A program made the position numbers and the translations under genes. From Antedon mediterranea (Eukaryota > Echinodermata > Crinoidea > Comatulida > Antedonidae): a DNA stretch of 64,000 nt. The notes beneath the pieces are model-generated. The model was not told where the DNA came from. It did not search any database and was given only the letters and a program-made list of their open reading frames with translations. How positions within the stretch are numbered: position 1 is the first letter of the stretch; the number at the start of each line of letters is the position of its first letter. Location: NCBI RefSeq assembly GCF_964355755.1, contig NC_092674.1, positions 28,322,001-28,386,000 on the forward strand, read 5' to 3'. Of the stretch, positions 12,101 to 22,200 are shown piece after piece.

Positions 12101-13164
12101 AACGTAAGTAAAGCGTGGTTCCCACTAGCGACGCAACACAAGGACGTATACACGTGTATAATGTATCTTACCTCTCTGTCAATGGCGAGCAATTCAACGT
12201 TATTCTGGCACCTGACGCTTGCATTACGGGTAGCATGATGAATTAAAGCAAGCTCCTAAAAAATAATAATGCTGGCTCTAAAAATGTTCAATAGTCTATT
12301 TACCAGGTGTCCCATCTTTCCCATGATTGTTTAAAGCGTGGTTCCCACTAGCGACGCAACGCAAGGCCGTAACGCAACGCAAGTGGATTGACCAATCACA
12401 AGCGATGGCTTATTCGCTTGTGATTGCTAACTGTCTATAACTTCGCTTGTCATTGGTTAAAACGCTTGCGTTGCGTTTACGTCCTTGCGTTACGTTCTAG
12501 TGGGAACCAAGCTTAACGGCGCAACGCAACGACGTATTGACGCAAAGTGCTGCATTGCGTAATCACAAGTGGGAACCGACGACGCAACAGTGCTGCAAAC
12601 ATCGCAGGTTTGATTTCACGCAGGCGGGGGAAAACACAATTATTGGAAGGGCATTTTCTTACGTTGCGTAGGTTGCGTCGCTATTGAAGGAACCACGCTT
12701 TAAATCAGGTATATGTTTTCACAGAATAGATTTGTTCGTAAAGAAAACAAAGGCCTACCCCAAAACTGTCACCATTTCGTAGGAAAGCCACGTCATCAGT
12801 CCTCTTCTCGCCAGTAACCGGGTGTTTACTTGTGACATTCACAACTGCCGTCCCAGACAAGATTAGGTAAAACTGTTCGGCTCTATGTCCCTGGCGTATT
12901 ATCAACCTTCCTTCTTCAAAACTAGGAAAGATTATTGAAAATTATATGGAGATGATACCATATAAACTCTATTTTGTCGTCATAAAAGAACAAACAATAT
13001 ACTTACGTATGATACTTTTTAACTACTAAAGACGAATTCATATCGACGAGCGGTAACCATTTACACAAGGAGTGCGCAGCGGATAAGCGGTTCTCGCTAA
13101 GGATAGATACACCTTGAGCCTTGAGCCTTGAGCACTCTGGAGTGGTATGTGCGCTATACAAATC

Positions 13165-13196
<32 letters not shown>

Positions 13197-16100
13197 CAGG
13201 TTGTACGTGGAACAAACTACGCGGTTTTCCACTTACCGTTACCGCTCGTCTGTGTAAATTGGCCTTAAGACAGTAGGTCTAATTGCGTCAAGGACCAAGT
13301 CAGACGGTTGGCCCTGTCGCTGAAAGCTTAGTATATATACTTTGCGAAACATTCGTTTTTTAACCTAATACATATTGAAATACATACAGTACAGCACATG
13401 TTTTCCTATTGGTTTACCAGCCACTTAAGCGAGTTGACCAAGCGACTGTTCGAAAATCCCATTGCTTGTGATTGATCAAATCACTTAAGCTTGGTTCCCA
13501 CTAGAACGTAACACAAAGACGTAAACGCAACGCAAGCGTTTCAACCAATGACAAGCGAAGTTATAGACAGTTAGCAATCACAAGCGAATAAGCCATCGCT
13601 TGTGATTTGTCAATTCACTTGCGTTGCGTTACGTCATTGCGTTGGTCCCTAGTGGGAACCAAGGTTTAGTTTGTTCTTGCAAACTCACCTCTCAAACCAT
13701 CCTACTCGGACGATTGATTGCTGCATCTTGACGGGAAATTCCCTGAAGGTTGCCATACACATGTGTAAAGAAACCAGTGCCTAGAACAAAATATAAACAA
13801 TAATATACTCTGTCTTATAAAATAAAAAGACTATACAGTATTTACTATTGGTTTGTACATTTAGAAGTGTATTGTAGGTCATAATTGTTTTGTTTTTTTG
13901 TCTTGTGTGGGTTCGTCCCACTTTTATTATAGTTCTATAAATATAATAATATATGTATATATGCACATTTATATAATTCTGTTATTTATAAGGTACATTG
14001 TTAAAAAAATACATATCTTTTGAACAGTATATACATAAGACTAAGATTATTTTGATGTTAAGAAGTAACCACATTTACATTCATATACATTTTTAAAAAT
14101 ACAATTAATTAAAATATGTCGATGGCAGTAAACTGACGATAAAAATTGATTTAAAAAAAACGTACTTATGAAAAAGTTATTATTGTTGTTTTATTCTGTT
14201 CGTGTCCATTGTCTGGGTAGAGAGGCTATAAACTCAGGGGAAGAATATAAAGAATCTTCCCTTTTCACCAAGAAAAAATGGATGAGATGAAAACGAAGAA
14301 TGCAAAAGCTTGAAAAAAGGGTGTTTAGAATGGATAGGATGGAATGATATATATAATGAAAACCGTAAGGTTAGAGTCCATACACATAACATAATTGTTA
14401 GTATAATAATATGCGGCAGTCTTTCACAAGTTTTTACTTCTTTGATTCAACCTTTCTTGATTTAAATACGTTTTTCCTTATTATATTTTTATGTTGTATA
14501 AAAATAAATAAAGGTATTGATTCCTTAATTGATAAAACACTTACGGTTTTAATATCTTCTTCTGAGCGATTTTCCGGCAATTGTATCAGTATTTGTTTCA
14601 CATCTTTGTTCAGTTGTCTCTTTATAAAGAAAAACGTAAACAAAAATGGTAAACAGAATGAAATGATACGGTTAAAATATATCAATGTAATCAGGAGTAA
14701 TAGAACAGTATTATATACAAGAAACGGTCGCAGTGTAAATAGCCATTTCATTAGATCTTTATTACGACTAGTTACCGTACAATGATGACGTTTTTTACCT
14801 GTCGTTTTGCTTTGTAATAGCTGACGTCAAATGCCAATTCAGAAGTGTCTTCTTTGTTCGTGGTAGTATAGCCAAAACTAAGGGCAATATTTTTCCTTCT
14901 AGAAAATTAAAATTAACAACATTTTTATTTCATACTATAACAAAAAATGTAAATTTCAGTGTTTTTAAGCACTACTCAATGTAGACACAATAACGAGTTA
15001 AGCTCTGGCCTAACTATTCACCGACGTTATGATGCGGATTTTATCCTACTTTGCTAAAGTGTGGTTCCCACTAGAACGCAACGCAGCGACGTATCGACGC
15101 AAAGTGCTGTATTACGTAATCACAAGTGGGAACCGACGACGCAACAGTGCTGCAAACATCGCAGGTTTGCTTTCACGCAGGCGCGGCGGGGGGAAAACAA
15201 TTATTGGAAGGGCATTTTCTTACGTTGCGTAGGTTGCGTTACGTTGCGTATCTAGTGGGAACCAAGCTTAAAAATCAAATCAGTACACTCCTGTTGAATA
15301 GGTCTACTATACTTTACCGGTTTGGATTTGCCGTCAGAATTATCTGAACTTTCCGTACTGCTTTCCGAAAACGGTCTAAACTCTAAAATGAAAAATTACC
15401 TAAGTTGTAACAAAACAATTAAACATTTCAGCACATTTCATGGCACAGTCAAGTGTACTTATGGTATTATATGCCTTACGCCCGTATTCTTAAACCGAAC
15501 TTTAGTCGTAGTTCGAGCTAAAACTAAAAAAATGACGTAAAACTAAAAAAATGACGTAAAAAACGTAACAGTCATTGAGTTGTTATATTGGCCAGATATT
15601 GAAGAATGAAATATCTATATTTATATTAGCTTAATTAAATATACATTGGTATAAGTTACAATAATGAAAATCATCTTTATTTACAACTGTATACAAATTA
15701 CATTATTTTCTTCGCGCAAGTCCGACTTGAACTACGTCACGCCATAGCGACAATTAAATGGGCCGGGAGATGCGGCAATTCACCACGCAATGTAATGTTT
15801 AGGGGGCCTAGCGCTTTCTTGTCACGCTATGAAGTACGTGGTTCGTCTCGATCAAACTTTGTTGGAGGCCTAGAAAATATGAAAGTTACCGTACCGCCAT
15901 GGTTCCTAAATATATTTTGAAGATTTTGTTTGTTGTTAATCAAAAGTACTTCACTGTTAAATTAATACTGATCTTGTTCTAATAATTAACGATTAAAATT
16001 ATTTTTCATGTATATAGGCTAGTCCTGATGCGTAAAAAGTTTTGTAAGAAAATGGAAAGTGATCAATTCGCACAATTTCGTCTGCTCCTCAAAATACTCT

Positions 16101-16656
16101 CTTGTCATTGGCCAATGTTTAGCCTTTGTTACCCAGACGTGTGCAACTCGACTAAAAGCTCGACTTCATTAAGTCGAACTATAAACTTCGACTACTTCGT
16201 TTTTTAATCGAATTTGAAGTAATAGCTCGAACTACGACTTTTTCAAGTCGAACTTCGAACTACGACTAAAGTCCGGTTTAAGAATACGGGCGTAAGACTT
16301 GTATATACAATACTATTGTGACGGTACTGTTACTTTTATACATTCACATTTATTCAGCAATATATATTTACATTGTTATATTATACAATATTACAGGGAT
16401 CTTACAGACAAAAAAGGGTTTATTTTATGTAGTCTTAAGACCCTTTGAAAATTAATTATCACAAAGAAAATCATGAAGTTATATACAAGTTGAGAAAGAA
16501 AAAAAAATATCGGAAAATTAAAGTTAAATGACGTATACTCACATTTATTTTATCACTACCTGTTCGGTGCTTGGTAACGGGTCTTGTAATAGCAAAATAT
16601 GCTTGTAGCGAGTGTGCAGGCCAGGAAATCTGGGCATTGCGTCGTAGGTTTTCCAT
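9192..16656 (-). CDS. CNBD2-like: CNBD2-like cyclic nucleotide-binding domain protein, gene 2 (12 exons, 441 aa)
   Basis: Exons in transcript order: 16656-16543, 15382-15318, 14898-14799, 14619-14545, 13780-13689, 12921-12759, 12255-12172, 11601-11401, 11121-11046, 10791-10721, 10150-10007, 9332-9192. All are GT-AG and phase-consistent, 1326 nt with a TAA stop. CNBD 1 begins with RLIIRQGHRAEQFYLILSG (from residue 154), and the cassette FGELALIHHATRNASV keeps Glu204 and Arg213, so cyclic-nucleotide binding is plausible. The degenerate second CNBD (GKIITPDS, WLYVIKSGSCRILQRL, GDIFGMAELIF, LVSDGAECILISKRFF) lacks the Glu/Arg pair. The linker splitting it is only about 50 residues, which explains the shorter protein. 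Exon 4 is 75 nt as in both paralogues. Three ancestral exons appear fused in exon 8 and two in exon 6. It is a tandem duplicate of gene 1 in opposite orientation; its role is unknown. Confidence 0.87.
9391..9930. repeat. Three degenerate direct repeats (about 160-200 bp) in last intron of gene 2
   Basis: Three copies contain TGTTGGTTGT, then a GTATATGCGGATA-like stretch, then AAATACGAATT and CCGATTTAGCCGAC, near 9400, 9613 and 9770. A smaller nested repeat, GACTTGTTACATTAGC, occurs twice near 9531-9560. Confidence 0.65.
10372..10500. mobile_element. MITE, GCTTGGTTCCCACTAG family (short copy)
   Basis: Runs from TTGGTTCACACTAGGACGTA to GTGGTGAGAACCAAGC, with the internal GTGATTGGTCAAA motif of the family. 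It is in intron 10 of gene 2 (10151-10720). Confidence 0.6.
10560..10675. repeat. Single divergent copy of the 85-bp repeat family
   Basis: Contains CTGAATAGGGGTTGGC, TATTAAAACATATTATTGCCC and TGAATAGGGTTG, matching the unit expanded at 20.6-22.7 kb. Intronic in gene 2. Confidence 0.5.
11140..11335. mobile_element. MITE, GGCCAATTTACACAGACGAGCGG family (diverged)
   Basis: Left arm GGAACAGACAAGTGGTAACG, right arm CCGTTGCCGCTCGTCTGTGT. The internal CGGAAAACAGCG / TATCTATCCTGAGCG pattern is shared with copies at 27445 and 36225. It lies in intron 8 of gene 2 just downstream of exon 8. The 101-codon minus-strand reading across it is a by-product and contains exon 9 at its far end. Confidence 0.6.
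11925..12043. mobile_element. MITE, GGCCAATTTACACAGACGAGCGG family
   Basis: A clean 119-bp copy with TGGCCAATTTACACAGACAA at the left and CGCTCGTCTGTGTAAATTGG at the right. Non-coding, in intron 7 of gene 2. Confidence 0.75.
12057..12160. mobile_element. Partial MITE, GCTTGGTTCCCACTAG family (two repeated ends)
   Basis: AAGCGTGGTTCCCACTAGCG occurs twice about 54 bp apart (near 12059 and 12113) without a matching right end. It is a duplicated left terminus directly downstream of exon 7 of gene 2. Confidence 0.55.
12333..12515. mobile_element. MITE, GCTTGGTTCCCACTAG family (full copy)
   Basis: Left end AAAGCGTGGTTCCCACTAGC, right end CTAGTGGGAACCAAGCTTAA. The internal CAATCACAAGCGATGG is mirrored by the complementary strand, so the whole 183 bp can fold back. 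It lies in intron 6 of gene 2. Confidence 0.8.
12516..12702. mobile_element. MITE, long subtype, abutting the previous copy
   Basis: Carries the body motif GGGCATTTTCTTACGTTGCG seen at 5945-6156 and 15056-15271, and ends GAACCACGCTTTA. It is directly adjacent to the full copy at 12333-12515, suggesting insertion into or next to an existing element. Confidence 0.65.
13046..13267. mobile_element. MITE, GACGAGCGG family, interrupted by a SINE tail
   Basis: The outer arms GACGAGCGGTAACC and TTACCGCTCGTCTGTGTAAA belong to the GGCCAATTTACACAG family. In between, about 13110-13196 holds AGCACTCTGGAG, TGCGCTATACAAAT and an (ATT)n run, which resembles the 3' tail of the tRNA-derived SINE at 19797-20102. 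Confidence 0.6.
13486..13667. mobile_element. MITE, GCTTGGTTCCCACTAG family (full copy)
   Basis: TAAGCTTGGTTCCCACTAGA at the left, CCTAGTGGGAACCAAGGTTT at the right, body with AACCAATGACAAGCGAAG. It ends about 20 bp from exon 5 of gene 2 (13689). Confidence 0.78.
15056..15271. mobile_element. MITE, long subtype of GCTTGGTTCCCACTAG family
   Basis: AAAGTGTGGTTCCCACTAGA at the left and CTAGTGGGAACCAAGCTTAA at the right, body with GGGCATTTTCTTACGTTGCG. Three overlapping short open frames cross it on the plus strand; none resembles a protein. It lies in intron 2 of gene 2. Confidence 0.78.
15475..16296. mobile_element. 822-bp non-autonomous DNA transposon with long terminal inverted repeats
   Basis: The left end CTTACGCCCGTATTCTTAAA continues through CCGAACTTTAGTCGTAGTTCG. 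The right end is its reverse complement (GGTTTAAGAATACGGGCGTAAG) with one mismatch in the first 40 bases. Internal sequence near the right arm repeats TCGAACT/AAGTCGAAC motifs. No transposase reading frame is present. It occupies most of intron 1 of gene 2 (15383-16542). Confidence 0.75.
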
Positions 16657-17690
16657 CGCAATAGTAGGCCTATCTTATCACCCCCAAGTAGGCCTAGCTT
16701 AGCAAATCAACAAGACTGTGGTACCCCATTAGCACCGGTTCGTTAAATCAACCTTCCACCATTTAGCACATCATTGAAATGTTTTTTCTTGTGTGTGCTT
16801 TAACATTATGAACAACTCGCATGTTGCCTAGGTTTTCAATGTATCTTGAAAAAATGTTAACATTTCTAACAACGGAGAAGATCCTGGATGGCCGAAAGGC
16901 GTTATTATTACCACACTTAACATTGATAAATGTATTGTTTCGTTTCGGGTTAGGTACCTGTTTTTAGTATGTACCTTTTATATTGTAATTATTTTTTATT
17001 CAGCAAAGGCAAAACGGTATAACCAAAGAGCTTTCGCTAGTCAATTATTTACACCTGATTAACAAATATAATACTGTCCAGTGCAAACGATTTTGATAAT
17101 ATAATTATACAATAATGTAAGAAAACACAATAATGACAAAAAGAAAGAGGTGGGCCAGCATTAATCAGTATCTCGATAATAGTAGTTCAGTTATATTTTT
17201 TACGAAATTAATTTTTGATGTATTATTTTTTATGTCGAGTGATAAATTATTCCAAAATTTTGTGCCAGTAAACGAAATTCTAAATTAACCAGCCATAGTA
17301 CGGGCTTTTGGGATAGATAAGTTATTACCTTTTTTAAACCTATGAGGGTTTTAAGGAACCAGAAAGTTTACTTTTTAAACGGATGAGCTACAATGTTAAT
17401 TTGAAGGTTATAATAAAGATCAGTTCGCCCTCTATAGTTATATTTCTATTAGCAGTTGTTTCTTTCATTTCAACAAAATGCTAGAGAACCCTTTGTGTTA
17501 TTGTTGTCGCAATAATTGCGGCGGATTATTTTTAACGTGTTTGTTTGTGGAAATGAAAAAGAGAATGATTTTTTTACTCCATGCTTACACGAAAATTCAA
17601 TCCACAGTAAACTTTTAAAGCAAATATGCCAAGACACCAACTTATAGTTATGCAATCAGTGTAATAATAAAGTATTGTTTTTCTAACTCA
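16657..17690. other. Intergenic, 5' flank of gene 2
   Basis: I see no exon. The part nearest the gene 2 start codon should hold its promoter, but no convincing element stands out. The stretch 16980-17460 has the uniform AT-rich look of decayed transposon sequence, but I cannot assign a family. Confidence 0.4.
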
Positions 17691-18265
17691 AGAAAAAACA
17701 CACGCCCACTGTGGTGAAAGAGAAACACTTTATCACTTTGTGTTCAATTGTACTAGATTAACTAATACTAGAAATTCAATATTTAAAAGACTTAGAGAAG
17801 AGCTATACCGCAATGATTTACATAAAATCTGGGAGCTATTTACATCAAGCTCTGATGAACTTAAACACCATCTATTTTTTGACAATCTCGAAATCCATAA
17901 CGAATACCAAATTGCAACAACAGAATCTATACCCCATGTTAATTATGAAATGACAAGTAATATCTTTGACAAATTTTATAAATTATTCTTAACAATTGCA
18001 TGGAAAGAACGCAATGAAATTTATAATACTTTTTAATTACTTGATTGATTTTTGTACTACATATTTAAATATACAGTACTTTTTACTCTAATTTGTACTT
18101 TAATTTCAGTATTGTTTTTGTTTGTTTTCCTTTTTTATCACTTGTACTTTCATTTATATTGTAATCAATTAAGTGTTTACTATTATTTGTGTATTATATT
18201 ATTTTGTTGCACATCCCTTGTGGATAGTGCCTCTGTTAAAAAAGAGATACAATAAAGTTATTATA
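17691..18265 (+). mobile_element. 5'-truncated LINE (non-LTR retrotransposon) 3' end
   Basis: An open frame ending at 18036 begins with a C-terminal LINE zinc-finger-like motif, HAHCGERETLYHFVFNC (Cys...Glu-Thr...His...Cys), then about 95 residues of typical basic/hydrophobic LINE ORF2 C-terminus. It is followed by a T-rich 3' UTR and the tail GATACAATAAAGTTATTATA, with GTGGATAGTGCCTCTGTTAA just before. The reverse transcriptase itself is missing, so it is a dead fragment between genes 2 and 3. The family cannot be named from this piece. Confidence 0.65.
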
Positions 18266-18269
18266 ACAC

Positions 18270-19223
18270 TGTCATTTAAGTAACCTGTACATGAAACGTA
18301 AAGAATGACAATACTGCACTCGAACCCACGACCTCCAGATCACTCATACATGGAGTCTCACCCGAGAATTACTTGAGAATTTGTTCGCAAGTATTCTCAA
18401 ATGTAGTTAGTATGAAGTACAAATTACGTCACAGTAGGGCAAAACATCTGACCAATTACTCAACTCCATGACGCATAGCTACTCCACAGTAGTTTAATAC
18501 AATTACAATACTGCATGTGTAATCAATGAATAGAAATTGCATTGAAACATAAATAAAATGTAATTTTATGAGATATAAAAATGTTTAGTAAAGACTATTT
18601 CGAGTTTTGTTAATATCAAGATGAAAACACCTTTTGATCTTTAGAACCTTTCCCCCAACTCATCAAATAACAAACTAATAATAAGTCTTTAGCCTAGTAA
18701 TAATTATATCGTTGTCCCCAGTGCTAACATATTGCCTCGCAACCCCACGCCCAGGACCCAACTGCGTGCCTGCCTTTTGTTAACGGATTAACAAAAGCAC
18801 CGACAAGACTAAGACAGCAATACCTAATCATTAAAGATTCATTAATGGTGTATACAGAGGTAATCAAAGGAAAACAAGGTAGAGAATACCAAGAGACACA
18901 AAAGGCACATTTAACAATGAACGATCGTTTTCCAATCAATAGCACAATTAATTACAAAATAACGTGTAGATGTTGAACGACCGAAGATGCAATACACATT
19001 TTAAGATAATTACACACTGTACTACACCTCAACTTAGGTAGCAACACCTACATTACCTCTATTTTATTTTGTCTTTCCGCAGTTATTATTACTTATATGT
19101 GCTTTTAATCGAATATATGTAACCGTTTTTTATAATAATTGGACCCTATTTCAGGATCGTTATCTTGCGATTGGCCGGGGTATGATATGATTACGATTCG
19201 ATACGGTAGCCGCTGAACAGACG
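18270..19223. other. Intergenic, 5' flank of gene 3
   Basis: No gene is recognised. Around 18310-18375 the minus strand reads GGTCGTGGGTTCGAGTGCAG, a tRNA B-box-like remnant of a SINE. The rest is unstructured AT-rich sequence and presumably contains the promoter of gene 3. Confidence 0.4.
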
Positions 19224-22200
19224 ATGTCAGGAAAGTTTAGGCGGTCTAGCACCAGGGTGAGCCCAGCAAGCTCAAATGACTTAAGAAGCAAGTAAGTATA
19301 CACTATTATACGTGTTTTTACCCCCAACAGATCTAGTAACAACAAAGTGTAGATAACTAACCACTTGATATCGATCAAGCAACAAATCATTTGAATATAC
19401 TATTTACTAATGAGAGGTAACATGGTCATTAGGACTCAATTGGAGATGTCTGTTTGTGTGGACATTTTTCGTTTGTGGTAACTAAACTTGAGAATGCCTG
19501 TCAAATTGAAACAATATTTTTGTTAGTTCGGTGTAAATAAAATGGAAAGAAAGAACCTCGCTCGAAGGTAAGTTATCTGTCATGAAGCTTGGTACCCACT
19601 AGAACGTAACGCAAGGACGTAAACGCAACGCAAGCGTTTTAACCAATGACAAGCGAAGTTATAGACAGTTAGCAATCACAAGCGAATACGCCATCACTTG
19701 TGATTGGTCAATTCACTTGCGTTGCGTTACGTCCTTGCGTTGCGTCGCTAGTGGGAACCACGCTTTAGAAACAAACATCTTAGTTCTATTTTAGTTTGGT
19801 GAGGGCGTGTGGCGCAGTATGTTGGGCGTTGGATTACTGATCGTGAGATCGTGGTTCGAATCCTACTCTCGCTTCATTGCTTGTATCCTTAGGCAAGATA
19901 CTTTACTTACGTTTGCCTCTCTCCACCCAGTTTAAGATGGGTACCGGTTAGTATAAGCTAGACACCACTTTGCGCTGATTACTAGCTGCATTATTATGGG
20001 AGTATGTTTCCATACATGTGTGATCCAGTATAATGTGCAGAGCATTGAGAGCTTGCTTATATATGCGCTATATAAGAATAAACTATTATATTATTATCAT
20101 TAGTGACTAGCTAGCTTACAACTATCATAACGAATTTAGACATAATTTGGCGTACGATTCTTAATCTTCTCCGTGTCTTTCTACTTCTAGTTTAGCCACT
20201 CTGGCTTACAACTACCATGACAAAGTAAAAGATGGTTTGTAAGAGCAAGGCTACAATCATCTCTGCTGCCCATTTTGTGTTTTTTTCTCAAAATACCACA
20301 AACAGACAGACGCAGAAACATATTACATATGCATTTAATTTTGTGATAGTTGTCTTTTTTTATACGTTAAGTTTGTGATACGCACTGTTCCCATACAGTA
20401 ATACATTATTATCAACATTATACTGTAATTATTAATTATTAGACGATCATTATGTATTGCACACGACGAAGCAAAAAAGATGGGGACATCGATCAAGGGG
20501 TGGCGGAAACATAACAGCTGGTCCGAAGACAAAAGAGGAAGCACACCCCAGGAAAAGCCCACAGTGAGTGAAATAACAATGTATTGAATAGGATACAATG
20601 CTACAATCTTGTTCTTCGCATGCCCCAGCAAATTGTCCATTTAATAGGGGTTTCACTTGAATAGGGGTCGGCCGTAATGTTAAAATATGTATTTCCCCTC
20701 ATTGTTTTATAGAAAAGTGTCCCCTTAATATAAGTGTACCTTGAATAGTGGTCGGTCGTAGTGTTAAAACATAATATTTTCCTCTCATTGTTTCATAGAA
20801 AAGTGTCCCCTTAATAGAGGTGTATCTTGAATAGTGGTCGGTCGTAGTGTTAAAACATAATATTTTCCTCTCATTGTTTCATAGAAAAGTGTCCCCTTAA
20901 TAGAGGTGTACCTTGAATAGTGGTCGGTCGTAGTGTTAAAACATTATATTTTCCTCTCATTGTTTCATAGAAAAGTGTCCCCTTAATAGAGGTGTATCTT
21001 GAATAGTGGTCGGACGTAGTGTTAAAACATAATATTTTCCCTCATTGTTTCATAGAAAAGTGTCCCCTTAATAGAGGTGTACCTTGAATAGTGGTCGGTC
21101 GTAATGTTAAAACATAATATTTTCCCTCATTGTTTCATAGAAAAGTGTCCCCTTAATAGAGGTGTACCTTGAATAGTGGTCGGTCGTAGTGTTAAAACAT
21201 TATATTTTCCCTCATTGTTTCATAGAAAAGTGTCCCCTTAATATAAGTGTACCTTGAATAGTGGTCGGTCGTAGTGTTAAAACATAATATTTTCCCTCAT
21301 TGTTTCATAGAAAAGTGTCCCCTTAATATAAGTGTACCTTGAATAGTGGTCGGCCGAAGTGTTAAAACATAATATTTTCCCTCATTGTTTCATAGAAAAG
21401 TGTCCCCTTAATATAAGTGTACCTTGAATAGTGGTCGGTCGTAGTGTTAAAACATTATATTTTCCCTCATTGTTTCATAGAAAAGTGTCCCCTTAATAGA
21501 GGTGTATCTTGAATAGTGGTCGGTCGTAGTGTTAAAACATTATATTTTCCCTCATTGTTTCATAGAAAAGTGTCCCCTTAATAGAGGTGTACCTTGAATA
21601 GTGGTCGGTCGTAGTGTTAAAACATTATATTTTCCCTCATTGTTTCATAGAAAAGTGTCCCCTTAATAGAGGTGTATCTTGAATAGTGGTCGGTCGTAGT
21701 GTTAAAACATTATATTTTCCCTCATTGTTTCATAGAAAAGTGTCCCCTTAATATAAGTGTACCTTGAATAGTGGTCGGTCGTAGTGTTAAAACATAATAT
21801 TTTCCCTCATTGTTTCATAGAAAAGTGTCCCCTTAATATAAGTGTACCTTGAATAGTGGTCGGACGTAGTGTTAAAACATTATATTTTCCCTCATTGTTT
21901 CATAGAAAAGTGTCCCCTTAATATAAGTGTACCTTGAATAGTGGTCGGTCGTAGTGTTAAAACATAATATTTTCCCTCATTGTTTCATAGAAAAGTGTCC
22001 CCTTAATATAAGTGTACCTTGAATAGTGGTCGGACGTAGTGTTAAAACATAATATTTTCCCTCATTGTTTCATAGAAAAGTGTCCCCTTAATAGAGGTGT
22101 ACCTTGAATAGTGGTCGGTCGTAGTGTTAAAACATAATATTTTCCCTCATTGTTTCATAGAAAAGTGTCCCCTTAATAGAGGTGTACCTTGAATAGTGGT

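Noticed and set aside
19800-19875. Second tRNA-like sequence (GGTTCGAATCC)
   Set aside because: No valid cloverleaf; it continues into a SINE body with an (ATT)n-type tail.
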